DNA of 64,000 bases, taken from Cyanoderma ruficeps. Lineage: Eukaryota > Chordata > Aves > Passeriformes > Timaliidae. Positions 1-10,430 of this stretch are shown here, piece after piece (position 1 is the first letter of the stretch; every line of letters starts with the position of its first letter). The stretch spans positions 1,766,531 to 1,830,530 of the forward strand of contig VZDJ01000049.1 of NCBI GenBank assembly GCA_008694505.1, in the 5' to 3' direction. The notes beneath the pieces were generated by a model. It ran no database searches and was not told the origin of the DNA. It saw only the letters and a program-made list of their open reading frames with translations. The position numbers were made by a program, and so were the translations under genes.

Positions 1-295
1 ATATAAATATAAATATAAATATAAATTGTATTATAGAAATATAAATATAAATAGTACTATAGAAATATATATATTGTATGTATGGTGTATATATAAAATC
101 ATACATTATGTATTATACATTGCACATATTTATATATAAAAAATAACTTGATATTTTATGTGTGGTGCACATAAAAAGAAATATACCTATATGGTATATG
201 TGGTGTATATATTAAAAATATCAAAAATTAAAATATAGATATAGAGATATATATATAGTTATATAAATAAATGTTTCTCTATACAAAAATCTATA
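1..295. repeat. AT-rich simple-sequence tract
   Basis: Almost entirely A and T with ATATAA-type and TATATA-type runs (for example ATAAATATAAATATAA at the very start). It carries no coding potential and continues off the left edge. Confidence 0.85.
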
Positions 296-2800
296 TCTGA
301 GGCTTACCTTTCAGCTCCTCAAGCAGTGCTGGACATGTCCCAGGTTTTTCCCTGCTTTTCCCAGGAAGCCAATGGGGAATGGAATTCAGAGTCCGTCATT
401 CCCGACTGGAATCATTTCCATCCACGGGCAGCAGAGCTGTGCCCCGGTGGCCACAACGAAACAGCAAAGTCCCTTTGATTTCACTGCCTCAGTGCAAGCC
501 CAGCCCAGTGCATCTGGAAAACAGAAATCCCAAAATTCCCTAAGAAACGCCAGGAACTGGGGATATTTCTCATTTTCGTGGTTGTTTTCTGAAATCCCAT
601 CAAAGTCCACGGAACACGGAGGGACAATGAGCACAAGCTCAGCCCAAACTCAGTTTTCCATCCAGGTTTTCGTTGTGTTTCACCATCACTTTAACTCACA
701 GGAAAAAACCTTCACTGGGAAATTGTATAAATGATATAAATTATAATAATGATATAAAATAGAATCTCATCATAAACCTGATGGAGAGCTGGAGCTGGGC
801 AGGTTAATTAAACACCCCAAACACAGATTAAACAGAGGGACCAGATCTACAGAACTTTTTCCCCTGCCTGATGGTTAATTTAAAAATCCATACCATGAAT
901 AAAATAGGTAAAATATATAAAAGACGTGTTTTCTGCCTCAAATAGGAAATCTTATTATTTATCACTAGAAGACGTTTTTTTCCTTTGCAAAAAAGGAAAA
1001 ACTGAATAGGCAACAAAGAGGAGAAAACTTAGAAAAGCAGGACTCAGTTTACAGAAAGGTAAAAAAAGTTAAACAAAGGAGACATTTGCTCAACTTTGCA
1101 TGAGTCATAAACGGGGAAAAAATCAGTTTTTATCCATTTCCATCCGATTTATCACGACAAGGAACAAGATTTGATTAAAAATCACCTTGAGAAGGAGGAG
1201 AGGTGAGCCCTGCCTTGGACTGTGGGCTGTGCACGGCTCCTCCCGCTGAGATATTCCCATTTTTTTTGGGGATCCAAACGCACCTTTGGGAGCGTGAGGC
1301 AGCAGCCCCGGCTGTGTGTGCCTGCAGCAGCAGCAGCCCTCGGAGCAGGGAGCTCAGCTTTCCCAGCTCAATGATTCCCTTTTTCCCAGCTCCATCCCAG
1401 GAAATGAGCTCTGACTGCCCAGGGCTCCTCCGAACCCGCCGAGCTCCCACCAGAGCTTTGGGATCACCGGGAATGAAAGGAACATTCTTATCCCTCATAA
1501 TGGGAAACAGTTCCTGCTGAACTGCAGCTCCAGCTCGAAATTTGCGGCGCTGGGATAATTGGGAATTCGGCAGGAAAACTGATTTGCTCACAGGGCTTGT
1601 GAGATCCCGCCGCGACTCGGGGTTTGGGGTAGGTCTTTTTTTTTTTTTGTAGGGATTGGTTTTCCCCCGGTGTTTTCCTGACAGGAAACTCCATATCCAT
1701 GGAATTGGATAATAAAATCCAGGGCTACCAGAAGATCTCCACGCAGCAGCAGCTCCGCCGTGGAGATGAGCACCACAGCGGCTTTTTTTTTTGGATGGAA
1801 TTCTTTGCTTTACAGGCAAAGTGTCAATGCTGGAACGCCTGGAAATGCAGCTCACGAGGACATTCCCGTTTATTTGGGTCACAGAAAGGGAGACGGGTTT
1901 TACAGATCTGTTTTGCAACACAAAATACATAAAACTAATGAGGAAGAAAAGGAAGAAAAGGCAGGAAAGAAATTCCCCACATCCCTCACTTTTCTGGGCC
2001 CCATTTCTTCCCGTACAAACCGTCAAACCAGAATATTTAATCAAGAAATCCTCAAGGATTCTTATTTTCAGGCAGGATTCAAAATTAAATGATCTGAAGG
2101 GTCTTAACAATGGCCTGCTAAGAGAATTTTAGTGAAAATCAGGATACAGGGTCGTAGCTTTAGTGAACTGAATGTTAAAAATGACCAACAGGGCCAAGTA
2201 GGGTGACTAGAGGTTCTTCTCCCCCACAGAACCTGAACACCAAAATATTGCTCTCACCAAAACCATCCCAGGAAAACTGGGCTCTGCAGGGCATGAGGTG
2301 AGTTCCAATAAAACAAGCAGCTGATCCAAGTCTAATAAAACAAGAATACTCCTGGTCTCCATCTCTCCTGGACAGAAGCAGCGTGAGGAGGAAAAGAACC
2401 GTGAAAATGAGGATGTTGGAAGGTTTGCTGAGGGAAAAAGAATCTTATTAGCCAAAAAGGCAGAGACTGGGAGTAACAGGAGACGTAAATGGAGTGTTTG
2501 TAAGTTATTTGAAAATTCAATGATGGAACCAAATCCATGGAGAACCAACAGCAACTTTCCCAAACTCAAAGCCAGGCAAACCCTCAGGACCCCCAGGAGC
2601 CCCCTTATCTTCCAAACTTCCAGGATTTCTTCCTGTTTTGTGGATGATTTTGGTACAACCTCAAGGTGAAGGCGCCTTCACGCTGCACAGAACCTCACAG
2701 ACATTCCCAGGAGGGAATTCATCCCTCAATTACTCATTTTTGGGCACGATTCATTTGTAGGTGGCACAGCCTGTGATGCCTGGAAAACACATCCACGTTT
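296..2800. other. Intergenic DNA downstream of BANP, nothing recognised
   Basis: Mixed-composition sequence with no transposon that I can name. A moderately GC-rich part at 1200-1620 lies inside a 311-codon open frame on the minus strand (2110-1175). That translation has no recognisable domain and contains lysine runs from poly-T tracts, so I treat it as chance. Confidence 0.6.
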
Positions 2801-2965
2801 CCTGGAGACATTTCCTGCCTGGACAAGGAGATCAACCCAACATTCCTGGAGACATTTCCTGCCTGGACAAGGAGATTGACCCAACATTCCTGGAGATATT
2901 TCCTGCCTGGACAAGGAGATCAATCCAACATTCCTGGAGATATTTCCTGCCTGGACAAGGAGTTC
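2801..2965. repeat. 44-bp minisatellite, about 3.75 copies
   Basis: Repeats of a 44-bp unit containing CCTGGAGA, TTTCCTGCCTGGACAAGGAG and CCAACATT, differing by only a few substitutions between copies. Confidence 0.92.
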
Positions 2966-3117
2966 AAACCCCCAGAAAGGGAGCAGGGACAGGGAATACT
3001 CACCAGAATCCCTGGCTCAGTGTTGAAGTCTCCTGAGCTCAACTTCCTCCTGAACTTCAGCTGGAAAAATGCAAAGAGGACAAAATTCTGAGTTCACAAA
3101 CCAGAGGGATAGAGGGG

Positions 3118-3378
3118 AATTCCCAACTCAACCTGACAGGGAATGGGTTCCCACTGAGGGCAGGGCTAGATGGATGTTGGGAAGGAATCGTTCCCTGGGA
3201 GGGTGAGGAGGCCCTGCAGTGGATTTCCCAGAGAAGCTTTGGCTGCTCCATCCCTGGAAGTGCCCAAGGCCAGTTTGGAATAACCTGGGATGGAGGAAGG
3301 TGTCCCTGCCCGTGGCAGGGGGTGGATTTGGATGATCCTGAAGGTCTCTTCCCACCCAAACCATTCCATGATTCCACG
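3118..3378 (+). mobile_element. CR1 LINE 3' fragment
   Basis: Degenerate avian CR1 3' end in plus orientation. Diagnostic pieces in order are CCATCCCTGGAAGTG, CCAAGGCCAG, GGATGATCCTGAAGGTC and a terminal CCATTCCATGATTCCA of the ATTCTATG-type tail. It is 5'-truncated as usual for CR1 and far from coding. Confidence 0.85.
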
Positions 3379-3822
3379 ATTATTAAAACGTCCAGGCCCG
3401 GCTTTATTTTTAGGCCTCTGCTGGGGTGCCAAGCTCTTCCAAGGTCCCCCAGGCTGAGGAACAGCACTGGAAAAGGAGCTGAGGAGCAGCCAAATTCCTG
3501 GCCTGCTGCAGACCCCGAGCTCCACAGGCTGTGGTTGTCTGCATTGTGCTTCTGTGTCAAGAAATACCCTAAAGAGGAGGAGGAATTTATAGAAAGTGCA
3601 ACACTTACCAGGGACAACATTCCCAGAAGCTGGGGGGTGGTGCTTAACCCTTCCTTTGGTAACAAAAAAATGAAAGTTCAAGTTATCCTGGATTCAAACA
3701 TGTGGGATTTGTGGCCATACCTCATTTATCAATTCATTAAATGCATTATGAGCCACACATCGAGAGTGACCCTGTGGGAAATCAGCTGGAAATTAAACAC
3801 AAAGCAGCACCTCCCTCTCTTA

Positions 3823-3905
3823 TTTTCCAAACTCTGTTTTTCCAAACCCTCTTTTCCAAACCCTGTTTTCCCAACTCTTATTTTCCAAGCCCTATTTTCC
3901 AAAAC
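3823..3905. repeat. Degenerate ~15-bp tandem repeat
   Basis: Five or six copies of a unit like TTTTCCAAACCCTG, with variation in the last few bases. Confidence 0.75.
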
Positions 3906-4156
3906 ACGCATCATTAAAGAAACCAGGTGACAGCAGACAGGTTTCCTCTGCACTCAGGATTAACAAATAGGACAATGGTGCCCTGTCAAAATCCGTATTA
4001 AATTTCCCAGAATTTTCAGAGGAAAAGGGGATTTCACCTGGATCTCGGATGTCGAAAGGGAGAGAGCTCAGAATTGTTCACATTACATAAAATTATTTCA
4101 TAAATTCATTAAATTTTGCACACTCAAAACCTCAACTCTCCCATTTTTTTCTTGCA

Positions 4157-4470
4157 CTGGGAATTCAGATAACAAAATGGTCTGGGATTGGGAATTTAGA
4201 TCATAAAATGGTCTGGGATTGGGAATTTAGATAATAAAATGGTCTGGGATTAGGCATTTAGATAATAAAACAGTCTGAGATTGGGAATTTAGATAACAAA
4301 ACGGTCTGAGATTGGGAATTTAGATCATAAAATGGTCTGGGATTGGGAATTTAGATAACAAAATGGTCTGAGATTAGGAATTTAGATAACAAAACAGTCT
4401 GAGATTGGGAATTTAGATAATAAAATGGTCTGGGATTGGGAATTTAGATCATAAAATGGTCTGGGATTGG
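4157..4470. repeat. 31-bp minisatellite, about 10 copies
   Basis: Unit contains GGGAATTTAGATAA, then AAAATGGTCTGGGATT. Copies differ mainly at AACAAAA/ATCATAAAA and GTCTGGG/GTCTGAG positions, so two variant types are interspersed. It lies about 100 nt beyond the inferred BANP poly(A) site. Confidence 0.93.
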
Positions 4471-4577
4471 GCTCTTCCTTAGAGGCTGAACGTGGATCCA
4501 TCCCCAGCTCCTCCATGACAACGTTCCTGCCCAGCCAACCCGGACTCATTCCCAAGGCAGAGCAACTTAGAGCTGCA

Positions 4578-5279
4578 CTATTCATAAATACACATTTATT
4601 TTTCATTAGAAATGCGTAATTACAGCATTTTTTTTTTAAAGCGTTTTCCCCTAGAAAAGTAGTTAAGCAACAAGTACAAACAAAAGTGTTAGTCTTCTGC
4701 AAATACAGTTTTCATGACACTGAACAGAAAACACCAGCAAAAGGCCAAGACTTGCTGTCAAGGGATTTTTCCTTTTTTTAAATATTTTCCTTTTTTTTTC
4801 TTGTTTTTTTGTTATAAACACCATAGCAAATTAAAAAAAAAAAAGAAAAAAAAGGCTGTTCCAACAGTGAAAAATATCTGGAGCTTTCTCTACGTGGCAA
4901 AGCAGGTCCTGCAGGGCAGCAACATCCCCTGACATCTGCAGACGTTCCATTCTCACAGGAGGGACCAACGGGCTGGGCAGGGATGGAGTCTCACAGTTTG
5001 GATGCAGGAGAGTTCTTCCTCTCTCCCTCTGGAAGGTTTTTTGTCCCCTCTGAGTGGATTTTAGTGCAGCCCACGGGGTTTGTTTGTGGGTTTGTTTGTT
5101 TTTTTCTGAAGGCCAGGACTTGGTGTGGTGATGCAGCTCTGACTGAAGTTGGAATTATTCCAGGTGAGGCCGAGCAGGGCATGGCTGGAGGTTCTGAGGT
5201 CTGGGAGGTTTTTTCCAGCCCTTCCCACTCCATTTTTGGCTGGAGTTCACTGCCAGCTCCCCAACACTCCTCAATCCTC
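4578..5279 (-). other. BANP: Probable 3' UTR of BANP
   Basis: About 700 nt after the TGA with no repeat element recognised. It contains T-rich and A-rich stretches (transcript strand U-rich around 4815-4780) and no earlier AATAAA or ATTAAA before the one at 4600-4595. The far end is set by that signal plus a usual 10-30 nt to cleavage. The end point is inferred; RNA 3'-end reads would be needed to fix it. Confidence 0.6.
4595..4600 (-). promoter_or_regulatory. Candidate polyadenylation signal AATAAA for BANP
   Basis: On the minus strand AATAAA is followed within 10 nt by a U/G-rich stretch (TGTGTATTTATG), the arrangement expected of a poly(A) site. It is the first canonical signal downstream of the stop codon, about 680 nt away. 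Use of this signal is inferred from position only. Confidence 0.5.
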
Positions 5280-5351
5280 TCACTGGATTTGGATTGCTCC
5301 GTGTTCTATCTGCATTTCTGGCTGGATTGCTGATTGAAGGGAATCGGTGCC
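5280..5351 (-). CDS. BANP: BANP terminal coding exon, with stop codon
   Basis: Twenty-three codons plus TGA. The peptide begins GTDSLQSAIQPEMQ and ends IEHGAIQIQ, which is the exact C-terminus expected for BANP (QPEMQ, EHGAIQIQ). The acceptor is excellent: a long C/T tract ending CCCCTCTGCAG. Relative to the human protein as I remember it there is one extra residue at the junction (SSQ|GTD). This could come from use of an acceptor one codon upstream, or from a real insertion. Third positions are only 11 of 23 G/C, in sharp contrast to the exon before it. The 3' UTR continues toward lower coordinates. Confidence 0.96.
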   Translation of the reverse strand, partial: GTDSLQSAIQPEMQIEHGAIQIQ

Positions 5352-5960
5352 CTGCAGAGGGGAACAGGACAGGAAATCGATCCAAAAGTGCTTTTTATTG
5401 GTGGAACCAAGAGAATGCGAGCTTATTATACAAACAGAAAGGTCTTGTGAATACCAGTGGAAAAAATTCCAGAGCAAAATCCACACGGATGTGGGCTCTG
5501 TGACAGTGGGGATGGGAACACTCTCACAAAGGCACCAAAAATAACATCAACAGTCTCTGGGAAGCCTAATGAGGATGCTGAAATAATGCAATTAGGATAA
5601 AGATCTACAAAATCATGGAGTGGCACCGAGGCAATTATTCCCTCTCTCTTCCCAGGAAAAGAACCAGCTCCAAATAAAGGAATCAAATTCAGAGTCTGGC
5701 ACCGGAGTGAAGCTGTGGAAGGCTCATCCCAAGGGAGACGCTTTGGGAATTGGGAGCTGCAAAGGCCTCCAAGGATGATCGTGGGAAAGACAGGAGGGAG
5801 TTGTGGAGTGCCAGAGCTGCTGGGGGGGAGGGCAGTGGGATCACCTGTTGGCTTTATCCTTGGAATTTCCCAGCTGGAGCAGGATGGGGCCTAAAAATGC
5901 TGATTTTTCTCCCGTTTTGGGTGAAGTGAGAACAGCACGACTACAGTCAGCTTTTCCTCG

Positions 5961-6005
5961 GAGGAAATTCCTCCTGCAGGACTTCCCTCCTGCAGGAATT
6001 TCCTC
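5961..6005. other. Imperfect inverted repeat (hairpin)
   Basis: GAGGAAATTCCT at 5961-5972 pairs with AGGAATTTCCTC at 5994-6005, and the intervening bases contain two further CTCCTGCAGG-like segments. A 12-bp stem is modest; function unknown. Confidence 0.5.
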
Positions 6006-7581
6006 TTGATTCTCCTCACTTCCCGAGGAAAAGTAGGAAGAAGTCAAAGTGAGCACGGCTGACCGAACCCTCTGAAGGAAAATCATCTTTCCAAACTCGC
6101 TGCCTAGCTGGAACAAGGCTGGGGAGGGAAAATCCCAATTCCTGGGAGTCGGGAGAAGCACCTGCAGAGCTGAGAGAGGAGCAGATCCAGAGCAGCTGCA
6201 CTGGCCTGGAGAGAGCCCCTCACACCCAGGAAAGCCTCCCCTGCCAGCAGCCCCTCACGGCACGGATAAAATTCCCAGCTCAGGGCAAGGATTCCAGGAT
6301 TTTTTTTTTCCCCTCTGAACTCCCCCTCGCTCCAGAGATCTGCCCTTGTTGGATTTTCCCTCATAAACACCTCTAAGGGATGCTCTGTGCAACACCCTGG
6401 CCACGGAATTCTCTCTCTGACAGGATTTTGGTGAGAAAAAAAACCCCATTTGAGGCCCTGCTTTGTGCTCCCAGCCTTGAACCTGACAAAAAGATCCACG
6501 AGGGTGGAAAATCCACCAGAAGTCCCAACTTTTAGGTTTAATGACACAGTCCCAGCTTGTTTATTATTCAAATTAAAGGATTTCAAAATCATAAAGTGCT
6601 GCTCCTAAATTAATTTATTTCCCTCTGCCTTGTTGCCAGTAATTTCATTTGGCTGCAGGAATTTTTTTCCTGTTTAATTTGAAGGGTATTTTGTGTTTGC
6701 TTAAAAGTTCAATAAACTCATGCCAAGGTGCTGAATAAATCTATGAGATTGCTAAATTGGTTAGCACAAAATTTTTTAAATAATCCTCAAAGTTTTCTTT
6801 CCCATTTAGAGGAAAAGTGTACTGAGAAAATAGAATTATCAAATATCAGCACAACAGCAACACCAAATATTGATCCAACCTCAGACTGGAAAGGGATTAC
6901 AGGAATTTATATTTGGAATGATGGTGGGTTTTTTTTCCAAATCTAACAAAATTTACCACCAGCATTGCATCTGAGCACAGGATTTTAATCCAAATATTCC
7001 GTACTTCTAGACTTTGCAAACTGCTGTCAAAACACGAAAAGAAGCCAAGCAAAAATCATTCACGAGTAGACTGAAAATACAAAATTGAAGTGGCTGTTTT
7101 GCTCTGCTCCAGATGAACTCAGAGCAGGGATTCATTTCAGGGGGAAAAAAGGGCAGGAAACTGGTACCTTGTTGTGAGACATGGAATAAATCTACATTTG
7201 TGCTGTTTCGAACAGGGAACTGGCACAGAATCCAACACAGGGGGAAAATAAACTCCACTTGAACGAGCTTTGAATGATAAAGAGCTGCAAATTCCTTGGG
7301 AACATCTCAGGACCTTGACAAGGAACCAGGTGGAGGTGTCCACCCTCTGAGGGTTCTCCCTTCCCTCAGAGAAGACTTCTCCCTTCCAATGAGAGATTCT
7401 TCTCCACAGGAAAATTCCGTATTTTTATCCACCAAAAAAAAAAAAGCTCCTGGACTTTTTAAACTCAGAGAGACGCAAACACCGAGTTTGGTTTCTCCAG
7501 CTCCTTTCCAGACCCTCAGTTTTCCCTTGGTGCAAAGTGAGGAAATCTTTACTGCCCGACTTGTTTGGGGGGCTTGTCTGG

Positions 7582-8390
7582 TTTTCCTTTCATCCCCTTT
7601 TCCCTTTCATCCCCTTTTCCTTTCCTCCCCTTTTCCTTTCCTCCCCTTTTCCTTTCCTCCCCTTTTCCTTTCCTCCCCTTTTCCTTTCCTCCCCTTTTCC
7701 TTTCCTCCCCTTTTCCTTTCCTCCCCTTTTCCTTTCCTCCCCTTTTCCTTTCCTCCCCTTTTCCTTTCCTCCCCTTTTCCTTTCCTCCCCTTTTCCTTTC
7801 CTCCCCTTTTCCTTTCCTCCCCTTTTCCTTTCCTCCCCTTTTCCTTTCCTCCCCTTTTCCTTTCCTCCCCTTTTCCTTTCCTCCCCTTTTCCTTTCCTCC
7901 CCTTTTCCTTTCCTCCCCTTTTCCTTTCCTCCCCTTTTCCTTTCCTCCCCTTTTCCTTTCCTCCCCTTTTCCTTTCCTCCCCTTTTCCTTTCCTCCCCTT
8001 TTCCTTTCCTCCCCTTTTCCTTTCCTCCCCTTTTCCTTTCCTCCCCTTTTCCTTTCCTCCCCTTTTCCTTTCCTCCCCTTTTCCTTTCCTCCCCTTTTCC
8101 TTTCCTCCCCTTTTCCTTTCCTCCCCTTTTCCTTTCCTCCCCTTTTCCTTTCCTCCCCTTTTCCTTTCCTCCCCTTTTCCTTTCCTCCCCTTTTCCTTTC
8201 CTCCCCTTTTCCTTTCCTCCCCTTTTCCTTTCCTCCCCTTTTCCTTTCCTCCCCTTTTCCTTTCCTCCCCTTTTCCTTTCCTCCCCTTTTCCTTTCCTCC
8301 CCTTTTCCTTTCCTCTCCTTTTCCTTTCATCCCCTTTTCCCTTTCATCCCCTTTTCCCTTCATCCCCTTTTCCCTTCATCCCCTTTTCCT
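7582..8390. repeat. 16-bp homopyrimidine minisatellite, about 44 perfect copies
   Basis: Plus strand repeats CCCCTTTTCCTTTCCT without a single purine from 7611 to about 8314 (704 nt, 44 units, no mismatch seen). It is flanked on both sides by variant units with CATCCCC. The BANP transcript strand is therefore a roughly 800-nt polypurine run (AGGAAAGGAAAAGGGG). Because 16 is not divisible by 3 and no stop arises, all frames are open; these frames are artefacts. Confidence 0.97.
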
Positions 8391-9465
8391 GTAGCATCCC
8401 TTCCCTGCTCTCCCTGGGAAGCTCTGTGGCTACCCACAGCATTAAAAACCAACGAGGTGCAAAGTGGCCCTGCACAGGGAGGAACTCCTGGGGTGGCTGA
8501 TGGTGCTCTTGGGAATTCTGCTCCAGGATTCCTTCCTGAGGAGGAGCTGGATGAGGAGAGAGCACAGGCATGGGGAGAAACCCCATGGGAGGGAAATGTG
8601 GGAATTTTCCAGGTTTGGAGTGGGGAGAGCAGCATGAGGAACATTTCTCACTGCCTGCTTGGATTATTTGGGGTCACGATCCTTGTGGGTCCTTCCCGAC
8701 TTGGGAATCCTGTTGTTCTTGGATTTATTAAATCCACAGGAGCAGCACTAATGGAGGATCCATAAAAAACAACCTCTGCACAACCTCCTCAGTGTCCAGA
8801 GCGCTCTTAAAAATAAAATCTTGACAAGGGCAGTGCTGAGGAAAAAACAATTCCACAACCACTTGGCTTCCCCGGGGAAGAAGCCCACGGACTGGGATTT
8901 TCAAAACCACGTGTGACCAAACTTGGGAAAACATGTTCCAACTGTTTTAAATCAACTTTGTGGTGCTGTCACCAAAGCTTCAAGCTGGTGACAGGCTTCT
9001 TCTAGCCTCAGATTCACAGCTGTTCAAACTGATTCAAAACGACCAAAAAAACCCCAATAATTCCTCCTCCGTGGCGGAGAGGATCAAGTGTTCACTTCCA
9101 GCTGCTGCAGGACTTTCTGTTGATCAAAACAACTGGAAAACTGCTGTCAGAACAGGAATAACTTTCCTGAGGGAAACCTCAGCCTGAAAATACTTTTTGG
9201 CTGATTGGAGCCACGTTTTTGGTGCTCTCCTTTGCCACGGCTCTCAGCCTTCACGGACACAAGGGTGACCAAAACAGCTTCTCCAGAGGCACTGAGCAAG
9301 CACAGAAAAGCAGGAGCCGTCAAGAATAATTTCTATCTTTAAAAAAAATTATGTTTTTTATTACAAATTATGGTTTTTTATGGTTTTGGAAAGAGCGTCA
9401 CGAGCTGCCTGTATTTGTGGGATGCACACAAAACGCATCTGAGAGCCGTTTCAGGCGTGTTGAGC

Positions 9466-9778
9466 ACACGGGGAGAAGAAACGGAGGGAAGAGGAGAAGG
9501 AAGTGGAGAAGGAAGGACAGAAGAAAGTGGAGAAGGAAGTGCAGGAGGAATTGCAGAAGGACGTGCAGAGGGAAGTGGAGAAGGAAGGGCAGAGGGGAGT
9601 GGAGAAGGAAGTGGAGAAGAAAGAGGAGAAGGAAGTGGAGAAGGAAGGGCAGAGGGGAGTGGAGAAGGAAGGGCAGCAGGAAGCAGAGCAGGAACTGCAA
9701 AAGGAAGGGCAGCAGGAAGCGCAGCAGGAAGCGCAGCAGGAACACAGCAGGAAGCAGAGCAGGAAGCAGAGCAGCCCC
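9466..9778. repeat. Purine-rich degenerate ~12-bp minisatellite next to a splice donor
   Basis: Plus strand is built from variants of GAAGGAAGTGGA, GGAAGGGCAGAG and GGAAGCAGAGCA, with longer-period copies (for example 9570-9600 and 9640-9680). Its right end reaches to within a few bases of the donor of the 144-nt BANP exon. In the transcript it reads as a C/U-rich CTTCC repeat. Confidence 0.88.
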
Positions 9779-9783
9779 GTTAC

Positions 9784-9927
9784 CTGGCTGGAGGCAGCGT
9801 GGTCCGTCACCGGGGTCAGCTGCACGTACTGCACCTGGATGTCGCTGCCCTGCAGCGGGGAGCCGTCCACGCCGCCCGCCGCCGGCTCGGCCGAGGCCAC
9901 GGCGATCAGCTGGGCGCCCTGCAGCAC
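9784..9927 (-). CDS. BANP: BANP 144-nt GC-rich coding exon
   Basis: Forty-eight codons starting VLQGAQLIAVASAEPAAGG and ending TPVTDHAASSQ, phase 0 at both ends. It matches the penultimate part of the BANP tail, with a few conservative differences from the human protein as I recall it (for example AEPAAGG against DPAAAG). The acceptor follows CCCTCTGTCCCGCAG and the donor is CAG|GTAACG. Base use is unlike the flanking exons: 47 of 48 third codon positions are G or C, against 11 of 23 in the terminal exon. Nine nt beyond the donor begins a purine-rich minisatellite (transcript strand pyrimidine-rich), and the reading frame stays open through it. No known domain is visible; the segment ends in an alternating Q-V-Q-Y-V-Q-L stretch. 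Confidence 0.95.
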
Positions 9928-10045
9928 CTGCGGGACAGAGGGGGACACAGTGAGGGCTGGGAGGGACACCAAGGCCTGGGTTACCCTTTTTTCTGACCCA
10001 CAGAGGTAGTTTTGAAGACTTTCATACCGTTTTCAGCCTCACGCG

Positions 10046-10430
10046 GAGAGTGAGACGGTACACACGTTACACACGCCACATATTCCCGCCATTACAATCA
10101 GAATTCAGGCCTAATTACAATTCATTTTAACTGTTCTTTGACACATCACAATTCACGCCACCACAATCAGAATTCAGGCCTAATTACAACTCATTATAAG
10201 TGTTCTTTGACACGTCACAATCCACGCCATCACAACCAGAATTCAGGCCTAATTACAATTCATTATAAATGTTCTTTGGTGAGACGGCACATACGTTACA
10301 ATTCCCGCCATCACAATCAGAATTCAGGCCTAATTACAACTCATTATAACTGTTCTTTGACACATCACAATTCCCGCCATTACAATCAGAATTCAGGCCT
10401 AATTACAATTCATTTTAAGTGTTCTTTGGC
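10046..10430. repeat. 69-bp tandem repeat, five units plus
   Basis: Units end in GTTCTTTG at 10140, 10209, 10278, 10359 and 10428. Spacing is 69, 69, 81 and 69 nt. The 81-nt unit carries extra GTGAGACGG-type sequence, also present at the start of the array (10049), suggesting a higher-order arrangement. Each unit contains CAGAATTCAGGCCTAATTAC. Confidence 0.93.

Larger units (their letters stand above)
5352..9783 (-). other. BANP: Last BANP intron (4.4 kb)
   Basis: Bounded by GT at 9783-9782 and AG at 5353-5352 on the minus strand. It holds an imperfect inverted repeat near 5961-6005, the 16-bp homopyrimidine array at 7582-8390 and the purine-rich array at 9466-9778. In 6010-7580 and 8391-9465 I see ordinary unique-looking sequence with no gene or recognisable transposon. 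The apparent long reading frames at 7300-8765 are produced by the stop-free 16-bp repeat and are not genes. Confidence 0.9.

Noticed and set aside
7296..8765. 489-codon plus-strand frame and overlapping 250-310-codon frames on both strands
   Set aside because: Produced by a stop-free 16-bp tandem repeat; every frame is open because the unit has no stop in any register.
9351..10009. Arg/Lys- or Glu-rich frames of 170-208 codons on the plus strand
   Set aside because: Low-complexity translation of a purine-rich minisatellite plus the antisense of a BANP exon.
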